This document shows positions 16,830 to 26,800 of a stretch of DNA of 31,185 nt, piece by piece. The first letter of the stretch is position 1, and each line of letters starts with the position of its first letter. A model generated the notes under the pieces. The model searched no databases. It was not told where the DNA came from and worked only from the letters and a program-made list of their open reading frames with translations. This DNA comes from a virus, in the IMG/VR virus record IMGVR_UViG_3300017770_000085, positions 1 through 31,185 of that record; one strand, written 5' to 3'. Position numbers and translations under genes: made by a program.

Positions 16830-17645
16830 ATGGCAAAAAAAGAAAAAGCAGCAGTAGCGGCTGAGGTCGCGCCTAAGCCTGTAACCACAGTAAAAGCACC
16901 GATAGTGCAAGAGCCCAAAAAACCAAAATGGGAAATGAAAGACCGCATTTATAAACTTAAAAACGGCAAATCACCAATTACAGCAACAATTCAATCAAGA
17001 AATCTGTATTGGTTTGACGAGGAAAAAGGATATGAGCGTGAAATAAAATACGCTGTAAACCAAAGAACTCCTTTTGTAGATGAATTTAAAGGTGACGCAA
17101 AACTTGAGCATATTGTTTTTAGCGACGGCGTTTTAGTAGTGCCAAAAGAAAAGCAAATATTGCAGAAGCTATTATCTTTATATCATCCTTTAAAAAACAA
17201 AAAATATATTGAGATTGACAATGCGAAGCAAGCAGAGCACGATCTTGACTATTTAGAATTAGAAATTGAAGCATTGACAATTGCAAAATCTTTAGGGGTA
17301 GATCATATGGAAGCTATTATGCGTACCGAACTAGGTAACGCTGTTTCTAAGATGGCGTCTAAGGAATTAAAAAGAGATTTATTACTATTTGCTCGCAGTA
17401 ACCCGGAGTTGTTCTTGGAATTAGCGTCTGACGATAATATTAACATAAGAAACGTTGGGATCAAATCCGTAGAGCAAGGTATAGTTAATCTTTCGAATGA
17501 TCAACGTACGTTTACCTGGGGAAGTAACGGCAGAAAGCTTATAACTGTACCATTTGATGAAAACCCATATTCAGCATTAGCTGCATACTTTAAAACAGAT
17601 GATGGTATTGAAATTTACCAAACAATAGAGAAACGTTTGGCTTAG
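16830..17645 (+). CDS. Head-associated protein of unknown function
   Basis: The 271-aa protein lies between two terminators, just after the capsid gene. The N-terminus (residues 1-30) is low-complexity, Lys/Ala/Pro/Val-rich (KKEKAAVAAEVAPKPVTTVK), like a flexible tail. A beta-rich part (LKNGKSPITATIQSRNLYWF, FKGDAKLEHIVFSDGVLVVP) is followed by helices (LEALTIAKSLGVDHMEAIM pattern) and a final NLSNDQRTFTWGSNGRKL with ENPYSALAAYFKTDDG. I recall such genes in this place in marine Bacteroidota phages but know no function. A decoration/cement protein, head completion protein or minor capsid protein all fit. There is no Shine-Dalgarno sequence. Confidence 0.6.
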   Translation: MAKKEKAAVAAEVAPKPVTTVKAPIVQEPKKPKWEMKDRIYKLKNGKSPITATIQSRNLYWFDEEKGYEREIKYAVNQRTPFVDEFKGDAKLEHIVFSDGVLVVPKEKQILQKLLSLYHPLKNKKYIEIDNAKQAEHDLDYLELEIEALTIAKSLGVDHMEAIMRTELGNAVSKMASKELKRDLLLFARSNPELFLELASDDNINIRNVGIKSVEQGIVNLSNDQRTFTWGSNGRKLITVPFDENPYSALAAYFKTDDGIEIYQTIEKRLA

Positions 17646-17653
17646 AAGTTGTG

Positions 17654-17682
17654 AAAGGCTCACGACTTTGTGGGCCTTTTTA
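17654..17682 (+). terminator. Intrinsic terminator after the post-capsid gene
   Basis: The arm aaaggctcac (17654-17663) pairs with gtgggccttt (17670-17679): ten pairs including one G-U, with a six-base loop gacttt. A T run (ttttta) follows directly. This gives a typical rho-independent terminator on the + strand, nine bases after the stop codon of the head-associated gene and 14 bases before the next start. Confidence 0.88.
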
Positions 17683-17695
17683 TTAAAATATTAAT

Positions 17696-18460
17696 ATGGC
17701 AGTAAGTGTAGATACAGTATATCAAAGAGTATTGGCAATACTTAATAAAGAGCAGCGCGGTTACTTAGCGCCAGTTGAGTATAACTTATTTGCCAATCAA
17801 GCGCAGCTAGATATATTTGAGCAGTATTTTTACGATTTAAATCAGTTTAGTAGATTACCGGGTAACAGCACAGAATACTCGGATATGGTTGATATACTTG
17901 AAGAAAAAATAAGTATATTTGAAACAAATAAAGTATCTGATACTGAGCCTTCTAATCTGCCTAGTGACGCAGAATTAATTCAATACTCTAATGGTTACTT
18001 TACCATTCCATCTGATCTATATAGATTAGGTGCTGTACTATATAACGGTGTAGAAGCCGAGCACGTTAATAAAAACGAATATTTATATATTACATCTTCA
18101 CCTCTTTCAAAACCAACAAACGATTTTCCTATATACACTAGAGATACCAACGGCTTGAAAATATACGGTAACAGTGCTGTTGTTTCAGAAGGCTCTACTG
18201 CAGATGATAATCAACACAATCCTTTGGTTAGTTTTAATTATATTAAAAAGCCAGCTAAGGTTGTTTGGAATTACTATGAAGTAAACAGCGATTTGCTTTA
18301 CAATGCAACTGGTTCCGTAAATTTTGAGCTGCATGATTCAGAAGAAACTGATCTTGTAATAAAAATATTACAACTAGCAGGAGTGTCAATTAAAGACCCA
18401 AGTGTTTATCAAGTTGGTTCTGCCGAAGAAGCAAAAGACGTTCAACAAGAAAAAGCATAA
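17696..18460 (+). CDS. Putative head-tail ring (connector/adaptor) protein
   Basis: This 254-aa protein begins the tail core after the second terminator. The first ~80 residues are helical (VDTVYQRVLAILNKEQRGYL, ANQAQLDIFEQYFYDLNQF), followed by a beta region with FTIPSDLYRLGAVLYNG and FPIYTRDTNGLKIYG, then LVSFNYIKKPAKVVWNYYEV and a helical tail (LVIKILQLAGVSIKDP). A 'helices - IPSDLYRL - beta - Y...P' plan resembles adaptor or ring proteins that dock under the portal in podoviruses, including crAss-like phages. The stop and the next ATG are four bases apart. The precise ring (first or second) cannot be told from sequence. Confidence 0.6.
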   Translation: MAVSVDTVYQRVLAILNKEQRGYLAPVEYNLFANQAQLDIFEQYFYDLNQFSRLPGNSTEYSDMVDILEEKISIFETNKVSDTEPSNLPSDAELIQYSNGYFTIPSDLYRLGAVLYNGVEAEHVNKNEYLYITSSPLSKPTNDFPIYTRDTNGLKIYGNSAVVSEGSTADDNQHNPLVSFNYIKKPAKVVWNYYEVNSDLLYNATGSVNFELHDSEETDLVIKILQLAGVSIKDPSVYQVGSAEEAKDVQQEKA

Positions 18461-18463
18461 TAG

Positions 18464-19606
18464 ATGGCATTATTTAACATTACACACGAACGTTATTATA
18501 ATAACAGCGCAAGTTTTACTGGCAACGGTACTGATACAGAATTTGAAATATTAGTATCGCAGCTAAAGCCATTACCAACAGCAAAAGCAAGTTTAGATGT
18601 ATTTGTTAACGGTGAAGAAATAAGTGTTGAAAACTATACTTATAATGAGGATCAAACTCCGTATAAAATAGTATTTACAGGAAATACAAACAATACTGAC
18701 GTATTAGAATCTGATGGAGCTCCTAAAAACGGTTTGTTAATAACAGCTGTTCAAATAAATGCTGAAGATAAGCTTGGTAATTACCAATATATAAAACTTA
18801 AAGATATTGTAAACAACTTTATAGTTGCTTATGTCGGTGAAGAAAAAATTATACCAAAAGTTAAAAGAAACAATGTGCTATTCTTTGCGCAAAGGGCAAT
18901 TCAAGAATTGAGTTACGACACGTTTAAGAGCGAGAAATCACAAGAAATAGAAGTTCCTACTGATTTACAAATGAAACTCCCTCACGACTACGTAAACTAC
19001 GTTAAATTGAGTTGGGTGGATGGCAGTGGTATAGAAAGAACGCTATATCCCGCTATAAAGACTAGTAATCCAACACCGCTGCTGCAAGATGGCAACTACA
19101 ATTATCTTTTTGACAGTGATGGTAACTTATTAACCGCAACTCCTTCAGAAACGTGGAAGAAGTTTAAATCACAAGATTCGAACACTGCATCGAAGCATGA
19201 TTTTTACATAGACGATAATAATACCTTCCAAGTCCTTTATGGCAGAAGATTTGGTACATCAGGTGAATATATGAATGCTAACGGGTCTTTCTTTATAGAC
19301 AATGTTAGAGGCAAAATATTCTTTTCAAGTCATGTGTCCGGTAAAATTATAACTCTCAAATATGTTAGCGACGGTGTTGCAACCGAAGAAGAAAAGCTTG
19401 TGCACAAATTTGCTGAAGAAGCTATGTATAAAAGTATAGCTCATGCAATACTATCAACTAGACAAAATACACCGGAATATCTTGTAGCAAGATTTAAAAG
19501 AGAAAGATTCGCAGCTGTAAGACAAGCTAAGCTACGCCTATCTAACCTTAAGTCAGAAGAACTTACACAAAGACTACGAGGAAAATCTAAATGGATTAAA
19601 CACTAA
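18464..19606 (+). CDS. Tail tubular protein A-like ring/gatekeeper with N-terminal beta domain
   Basis: In this 380-aa protein two parts can be seen. Residues ~1-100 (SFTGNGTDTEFEILVSQL, LDVFVNGEEISVENYTY, GLLITAVQI) form a beta-sandwich pattern otherwise typical of tail fibre N-termini. From ~107 (IKLKDIVNNFIVAYVGEEKI, LFFAQRAIQELSYDTF, EVPTDLQMKLPHDYVNYVKL) comes a core I recognise from the gatekeeper/adaptor family near T7 gp11 and its counterparts in Bacteroidota podoviruses. A helical C-terminus (RFKRERFAAVRQAKLRLSNL) is basic. It probably closes the head and holds the tail hub. The position just before the large hub protein supports this. Confidence 0.66.
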   Translation: MALFNITHERYYNNSASFTGNGTDTEFEILVSQLKPLPTAKASLDVFVNGEEISVENYTYNEDQTPYKIVFTGNTNNTDVLESDGAPKNGLLITAVQINAEDKLGNYQYIKLKDIVNNFIVAYVGEEKIIPKVKRNNVLFFAQRAIQELSYDTFKSEKSQEIEVPTDLQMKLPHDYVNYVKLSWVDGSGIERTLYPAIKTSNPTPLLQDGNYNYLFDSDGNLLTATPSETWKKFKSQDSNTASKHDFYIDDNNTFQVLYGRRFGTSGEYMNANGSFFIDNVRGKIFFSSHVSGKIITLKYVSDGVATEEEKLVHKFAEEAMYKSIAHAILSTRQNTPEYLVARFKRERFAAVRQAKLRLSNLKSEELTQRLRGKSKWIKH

Positions 19607-19609
19607 TAT

Positions 19610-22600
19610 ATGCCAATAACCAAAAACGTATTCATCAAAGGTAAAATGAATAAAGACCTTGATGAAAGAATAGTTCCTAATGGCGAATATAGAGATGCGT
19701 TAAATGTGCAGATATCAACATCTGATGGTTCAGATATTGGTGTTATGCAAAATGTTTTGGGCAATAAGCTTGCTTATGATTCGGCGATAAACATTACAGG
19801 CAGTAAGTGTATTGGGTCGGTAGCAGATACAGAAAATAATAAAATATATTGGTTTATAGCTGGAACCAGTGTTGACGCTATTGCGGAATATGATGAGTTA
19901 ACTAAAGTTGTTAGTCCTGTATTAGTGGATACTTCAGATGTTTTAAAATTTGATAAATCAAAATTAATAACAGGTATTAATATAATTGACGGGTTATTAT
20001 TTTTTACAGATAACAATTCTGAGCCTAAAAAAATAAACATAGAAGATTGCAAAGAAGGCAGTGAAGATTTTTCTACGCATACTAAGTTTATAAAATACGA
20101 CGGTACAGAATATAACTTTGAAGAAAAAGATATAACGGTTATAAAATGTGGGCCTACAGAAGCTCCTACACTTACAATAGCAAGTACCAATAGGTTTGAA
20201 AGAGATGGCACTCCTTCCGTAATAACAGCATCAGCCATGGTTAATTTTTCAGTTAGTGGTACACTTAGAAGCAGTACAAGATATCCTTCTTTTAGTGTGG
20301 ATCTTTTGACTAAACCAAATTTTAAGAAAAATGACAAAATAAAAATATTTTTATCAGAAGAGGTTTCTGATGAAGAAATAGGTGTGGAAATTAATGCTAT
20401 TTGCAGGAACACACCTCAAACCGGTTACACTTATAGCTTTAAAATAGATTCGATTTCTGAAAATACTCCTATTTCAGAAAAATTATATGTTTTTGAGCTT
20501 GTGCAGGAGGACCCTTTATTTGAAAAAGAGTTTGTAAGGTTTGCTTATAGATATAAGCACAAAGATGGGGAATATTCTCCAATGAGCCCCTTTACACAGT
20601 CCGCTTTTGTGCCTGCGGATTTCGAGTACGATTCAGCAAGGGGGTTTAATACAGGTATGTCAAATAATTTAAGATATTTAAAAATATCAAATTTTATTAA
20701 TTCCTATATACCTAGCCAAGTTACTGAAGTAGAAATATTATTTAAAAAAGATTCTAGTACCAATATATATAGTATAAAATCTTTTGAATATAAAGATAAA
20801 GAATGGAAAGAAAATTTTTATGAAATTGAATCTGAATTAATACATAAAGTATTACCTGCTAATCAGTTGTTAAGGCCATATGATAACGTTCCTAAAAAAG
20901 CAAAAGCTCAAGAAATTGTTGCCAATAGATTAATATATGGTAATTATTTACAAAATTTTAATTTAATAGACAATTTAAATAAAAATGTAGCAATGCAATT
21001 TTCTTGTAGCGCTAACAGCTCTAGGTTTCAGCCTGAAGGAGAAGAAAAATATGGTAAATCTATAAAATCAATGCGGACCTATCAACTAGGTGTAACTTAT
21101 TTAGATCAGTACGGCCGCGAAACTCCTATTCAAACTGATGATTCTGGGGTATTGAGGTTAAATAAAGATTATTCAAATAAATATAGTGGTTTTGAAGTGT
21201 CCATAAATAATGATCCTCCTGTATTTGCTACAAATTTTAAATATTATATAAAAGAAACAAGCAATCAGTATTATAATCTTGCTATGGACCGCTGGTATGA
21301 TGCGGAAGACGGGAATATTTGGCTTAGCTTTCCATCGTCTGAAAGAAATAAAGTTGATGAAGAAACCTTTATAATACTTAAAAAAGCACATAACTCAGAT
21401 AATTTAATAGCAGATACTGCAAAATATAAAATTATAGATATTAAAAATGAAGCTCCGGAAGAATTAAAATTATTTTATAGTTCTTATGGAGTTGTGCAAA
21501 GCCCAACAACCGGACAAAATATATTTGATGAGGTTAATTTTCCTAAAAAAGATGCTACTTTTTTTGAAATAAGAAAAGATCCATTTAACGAAGTTTTTGG
21601 TGAATCAACAAATTTATTGCTAGACTCTAGCAGATATTTAAAAATATACGCGCCTTCCCTTGGAAAAACACAATTTTATGAGATATCGTCAATAGCTAAG
21701 CCTTTTGGGTCCGCCTCAAAACAAGATGTTTATACTGTAAATATTGAAAAAAAATTTGGAGAAGATCTTAACGTTTTTTTTCCTACTGGAACTAACTCGG
21801 GAAGCGGGGAAGGGGCTCCAAGCGTAGGTGTCGAATTTTTTAAGCGTGAACTAAAAAATAAAAAAGAATTCTTGGGTAGGTTTTTTGCAAAAATACATAG
21901 AGATGGCGTTATAAATGAAAATATAACAAATGTTTTTACAGAAGATGAATATTCTATAGTAGAATCTACTCCTATTTTAAATAGATTTGGGTTTGGGGGC
22001 GACGAGTCGTCGTACAGGCATTGGAGAGAAGATAGGGGGCATAATAGATTTTTTGTAGATCAGCATCGCCCAAGAAAATGGATAGGCAATAGAAAAGGAA
22101 CTAAATTAAGTTTAATGCCTACGGAGTCGAGAAATGCATCTTATTCTTGGTGGACTGAGCAACCTATAGGGCCTGGAAGAAATAAAATATGTTTACAATA
22201 CGTTTCAGCTCATACTTTAGCCGACGCAAAAGCTGATTCGCGAGGGCGATACCAAAGTTTTCTTACTGCCATGACTACTAAAGGAACAAAAATTAGGTTT
22301 TCACAAGACCCTGAAAAAAATGTATACAAAATTAAGAACTACGCTTATCGCGCAATGGCTAAAGAAAATAAAGACAGAAAGCTAGATTGGAAAGCTAACA
22401 TGCAAATTTTATTTGTTTTTGAGCTCGATAAAAGAATTAAAAATTTTAAAGTAGACGCAACTAGCCAAAATAATTTTGACGCTGCATTACTGCAATTTGG
22501 AATAGGCAAAGATAAAGAGTTTAATATAGAAATATTGCAAGAATATTCTAGCGAACAACAATTTAGAAGTTTTAACCCTGCAATATTTGAAACAGAACCA

Positions 22601-23836
22601 AAAGAGGCCGTTGATATAGATATATATTATGAAGCTAGCAATGCTTTACCTATAAGCGAGCACGGAGGGACCCAAGAATTAGATTGGTTTAATTGTTTTT
22701 CATTTGGCAATGGAGTTGAATCAAACAGAATTAGAGATGATTTTAACGCTCCAATTATTTCTAAGGGTGTAAAAGTTTCCGCGCCTCTTGCTGAACAATA
22801 TAAAGAAGAAAGACGCAAAAATGGACTAATATTTTCAGGTATATTTAATTCTACAAGCGGCATAAACCGATTAAATCAATTTATTGCAGCTGAAAACATA
22901 ACTAAAGATTTAAACCCTGAATACGGCTCAATTCAAAAGCTTCATACAAGAGACACGGATCTTATAACATTTTGTGAAGATAAAGTTTTAAAAGTACTAG
23001 CGCAAAAAGACGCTTTGTTTAATGCAGATGGAAATGCCAATGTTACCTCAAATGCAGCAGTCTTAGGGCAAGCTATACCGTTTGTAGGAGAATTTGGTAT
23101 ATCTAAAAACCCTGAAAGCTTTGCTTCGTATGGTTACAGAATGTACTTTGCTGATAAATCTAGAGGGATGGTAATGAGGCTTTCCAGAAATGGACTTGAA
23201 TCTATTTCAGCAAAAGGAATGCAAAGTTATTTTTATGATAAGCTAAATTTATCAAATAGAATAATTGGAACATTTGATGTTAGAAAAGGCAATTATAATT
23301 TAACATTAGTAGAAGAAAGTAATGATGGTGAAATTTTAGAATCATTAGATACTGTTAGCTATAAAGAGGAAGCTCAAGGTTGGCCAAGTAGAAAATCTTA
23401 TATACCAGAGTCGGGTTTATCATTGAACAGTATTTACTATACCTTTAAAAATGGTGAACTATATTCGCATAATAATGAAACACGTAATACATTCTACGGA
23501 GGGTCTGCGGAAAAATCTTCAGTTAAATTAATATTAAATTCAAATCCTTCAGAAATTAAAAATTACAAAACTGTTAATTACGAGGGAGATACTGGATGGG
23601 CTTGCTCATCAATAATAACTGATCAACAAAATGGTGATGTATCAACGTTTATAGAGGAAGAGGGTAAATATTATAATTTTATCAAAGGTATAGAAAACTC
23701 TTGGAACGATATTACGCAAACAGGGGGGCTAGACACTAAAGAATTTTCAACACAAGGTATAGACGCATTACAGTCAATACAAGATACTGTTGGTCAAACA
23801 AAAGTTACAATAACAATTAAAGAAAATAACGATTAA
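19610..23836 (+). CDS. Tail hub/stabilisation protein (tail tubular protein B-like)
   Basis: At 1408 aa this is the largest complete protein in the window. The start NVFIKGKMNKDLDERIVPNG with NVQISTSDGSDIGVMQNVLG is typical of the large nozzle proteins of Bacteroidota podoviruses, often annotated 'stabilization protein'. Around residue ~305 comes FVRFAYRYKHKDGEYSPMSP, and near ~430 NQLLRPYDNVPKKAKAQEIV and ANRLIYGNYLQNF, both hallmarks of that family. A later region (GYRMYFADKSRGMVMRLS, GLESISAKGMQSYF) looks like beta-propeller blades. No enzyme motif is obvious. It is expected to form the tail tube/nozzle through which DNA passes and to anchor fibres. The functional name is by family resemblance and gene order. 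Confidence 0.72.
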   Translation: MPITKNVFIKGKMNKDLDERIVPNGEYRDALNVQISTSDGSDIGVMQNVLGNKLAYDSAINITGSKCIGSVADTENNKIYWFIAGTSVDAIAEYDELTKVVSPVLVDTSDVLKFDKSKLITGINIIDGLLFFTDNNSEPKKINIEDCKEGSEDFSTHTKFIKYDGTEYNFEEKDITVIKCGPTEAPTLTIASTNRFERDGTPSVITASAMVNFSVSGTLRSSTRYPSFSVDLLTKPNFKKNDKIKIFLSEEVSDEEIGVEINAICRNTPQTGYTYSFKIDSISENTPISEKLYVFELVQEDPLFEKEFVRFAYRYKHKDGEYSPMSPFTQSAFVPADFEYDSARGFNTGMSNNLRYLKISNFINSYIPSQVTEVEILFKKDSSTNIYSIKSFEYKDKEWKENFYEIESELIHKVLPANQLLRPYDNVPKKAKAQEIVANRLIYGNYLQNFNLIDNLNKNVAMQFSCSANSSRFQPEGEEKYGKSIKSMRTYQLGVTYLDQYGRETPIQTDDSGVLRLNKDYSNKYSGFEVSINNDPPVFATNFKYYIKETSNQYYNLAMDRWYDAEDGNIWLSFPSSERNKVDEETFIILKKAHNSDNLIADTAKYKIIDIKNEAPEELKLFYSSYGVVQSPTTGQNIFDEVNFPKKDATFFEIRKDPFNEVFGESTNLLLDSSRYLKIYAPSLGKTQFYEISSIAKPFGSASKQDVYTVNIEKKFGEDLNVFFPTGTNSGSGEGAPSVGVEFFKRELKNKKEFLGRFFAKIHRDGVINENITNVFTEDEYSIVESTPILNRFGFGGDESSYRHWREDRGHNRFFVDQHRPRKWIGNRKGTKLSLMPTESRNASYSWWTEQPIGPGRNKICLQYVSAHTLADAKADSRGRYQSFLTAMTTKGTKIRFSQDPEKNVYKIKNYAYRAMAKENKDRKLDWKANMQILFVFELDKRIKNFKVDATSQNNFDAALLQFGIGKDKEFNIEILQEYSSEQQFRSFNPAIFETEPKEAVDIDIYYEASNALPISEHGGTQELDWFNCFSFGNGVESNRIRDDFNAPIISKGVKVSAPLAEQYKEERRKNGLIFSGIFNSTSGINRLNQFIAAENITKDLNPEYGSIQKLHTRDTDLITFCEDKVLKVLAQKDALFNADGNANVTSNAAVLGQAIPFVGEFGISKNPESFASYGYRMYFADKSRGMVMRLSRNGLESISAKGMQSYFYDKLNLSNRIIGTFDVRKGNYNLTLVEESNDGEILESLDTVSYKEEAQGWPSRKSYIPESGLSLNSIYYTFKNGELYSHNNETRNTFYGGSAEKSSVKLILNSNPSEIKNYKTVNYEGDTGWACSSIITDQQNGDVSTFIEEEGKYYNFIKGIENSWNDITQTGGLDTKEFSTQGIDALQSIQDTVGQTKVTITIKENND

Positions 23837-23837
23837 T

Positions 23838-26800
23838 ATGGCATTAACAAACTGTAAAAAAATATCAGATGTTTCAATTACGGTTTCAAAAGACCAGAAT
23901 TTAGGCAGTACAGATGCGGTGATGTTTATTGATCCTATTGACTCAAACTATATTGTAGCCGCTGCAGATTTTCAAAATAATACTTCTGGGCTAAGCGCTT
24001 ATATAAATACCAGCAATAATAGTAATGGTTTTGTTAATGGAATTAAACTTAGCGATACTACCGCTGCGTACGCGTCTGATAATAGAATTCTTGTAAATAT
24101 AGATTTATTAAATTCGTTTTCGCCATCTTCTAACACAGAATTAACAATTGATATAGATGGGAGTGCAACTCATGTAAACGACCTTACGTTTTCAATAGCA
24201 GGTGGCTATTATTTTCAGCAGCAAGGTAATATATCAATAACCCCTTCGCCCAGCTCTTACTCCGCTACTGGCAAAAACAATGAAATAAAAACGTTATTCA
24301 CATTAACTTTTGCCACATCAACAGGTTATTATTTAAACGATGTCCCAGATTATGAAATTTTAGTAGGCGAATCGTATAGTGATAACTATATTTTTACTGC
24401 TTTTGATAGAGCATATACAGATGGAAACCTAACATCTGTTAAAATAAAAGTTGAATTCCAATTTTTAAAACAAAACCTATCTGGGCACAATATAGTATTT
24501 TATCCAAATGTAGTAGAAGAAACCACTCCTTTGTTTGCTATAGATAATTTTACAATGGACACTTCAATAATACCTAAAAATGGTGCCGTTAGAGACATTA
24601 CAATAACAGGAACCCCTGGAGCTTCGTTTCTATTTTCAATAACTAATGATAATAATCATACGTACGATTTTGAATTAAATGAATTTACTTCACCTTCTAC
24701 AAATTTGTCTAATGTTTTAAATGAATTTGGAAAATTTGAACAAATTGATATAGAATTTCCTGCGGTTATAAGCAAAGAAAAATACCAACTAAGCTTACAA
24801 GGAGGCACTTCTCCTTCGTCTGTAACCACAAAAAATGGCTTAACTAATAATGATCCATTTACTTGGCAAATACAAGCTGCAGAATTAATATCAGTTGTAA
24901 TAGGCGCGGCTTATACTAATGTTGCGTCTTTAATAAACTCTGTTAATATTACAAATAATTCTTTGATAGGTGAATTAGGAGCTGATTATTCTGATGAAAC
25001 CGGCGATACATTTGAAGAGGAAGATCTTTCAATAGTAATAAATGGAACAACTAATTTATATGTAAGAAAAGAAATAGAGTTTTCATCCGCTTATTCAAAT
25101 GAAAGCGATTTTACAAATTCTATTCAAGATTCAAACGGGGGCACTTTGTTTAACATCCGGGACATGAATATTTCCGGTAACGGTACAAATCAAATAACCA
25201 TAAGCGCAAAATTTTCTGTTTTAATAGTAGGGGTAACTGACGTATTTTCAGATTTAAATTTAGACAATTTAATAAATAGAGCACCATCCGTAAGCTCAAC
25301 ACAAGCTTTTAATGGACAGCAAGGTTCTAGCAAGGTTATAACCTTAACGGGCACAGACCCCGATAATGACACGCTTGTTTTTAAAATAACTCAAAATGTT
25401 ACTTTTGGTAATTTATATGAAGAAGATGACGTTACGTTTTCAACACCTATAAATGCGCCTCATTTATTAACGAATGGTAATAAAAATAAAGTTAGGTTTA
25501 AACATGACAACTCAACGAATTTTTCACCTACTTTTAAATATAAAGCTAATGATAGCTTTCAGGACAGCAGCAGTGAATGCACTGTAACAGGTACTATTGC
25601 GGCTACAAATAACCCGCCTTCCGCTGATCCTCAAACCGTAGAAGTTAATCAACATGGCTGGATTGCTATAACTTTAACCGGTTCAGATCCAGAAGGTGCT
25701 GAAGTTGATTTTAAAATAACATCAATACCTAACAACGGTAAATTATTTAACGCTCTTTTAGTAAACAGCTTAATCAGCTCCGACCCTTATGGTATAGCTT
25801 CTGCTCAAAGTTATTATTATAATGCTTACAGCTCAGATAGGCTTATAGACCAAACCCCTAGAGTATTAGGCACAGAAGGAGGGCGACATTCTAAAAATAC
25901 TGTAGTATTTTTTTATAGCAGCGGATCTTATAGTAGCACTTCTTTTGGATTTAAAACAAGCGACGGTAAAAATGATAGTTCTGAAGTAACAGTCACTATT
26001 AATGTAAATACCGCGCCTGTTGCTACTTTTGATCAACTTACAATAGACGAAGGTGATAGCGAAGAAATAACTTTAACAGCTACTGACGCCGAGTCTGATA
26101 CTGTAAGTTTTGAAATCAAAGGGCTGCCTCGTCGCGGTACTTTAACTGACTCTAACGGAACAGAAATTATTAGGATTCCTTATTCTTTAAGCGGCTCTAA
26201 TGTAATTTACAAAAATAATTCAGCTAACCCTTCACCAGGTGTTGATGACACATTTATGTATACACCAATAGATGAGCATGGTGCGCGCGGCGGAGGTGAA
26301 ACAGTTAATATAACCGTAAATACCCCACCAGTGGCAGACTATTCAGGAACTTTGCAAAGAGGGCTTGACAGCGGTGGTTCGCTAACCGCGCTAGGTGCTT
26401 ATAATATTACTTTTAATGCAAAGGGTATTTATACGGTTGGTGGGTTACCAGATTGGTTTGTTAATTATTCATCAATAGGCAATTCGGCGGGAAGACTAGA
26501 GGTTGGAACAGGAGGGGCTATTTTAGGTCTTCATTTATCAATTCCTGAAATGGAAAACACGCCGGCTTTACAGCAGGGGGTTCCAAATACATATTGGCAA
26601 GATGGCGCTCGTTTTTCATATATAGATTTTAGACTTTTTAAAACAATTAATCAACGAGACGCTTTTAAAAACGCTTTTGAGCAGTTTGCAACGGGAACAA
26701 ATAATTCTCAAAACACGAGGCAATCACATAGAGTTACAAATAATATGACCGGACAGGTTGCAAGATTAAGTAATTATTCTAACGGAAGTTTTTTATATCA

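Noticed and set aside
19774-20412. Minus-strand open frame of 212 aa opposite the tail hub gene
   Set aside because: No other gene in the window is on the minus strand, and the protein has the Ser/Leu/Ile-rich look of an antisense shadow.
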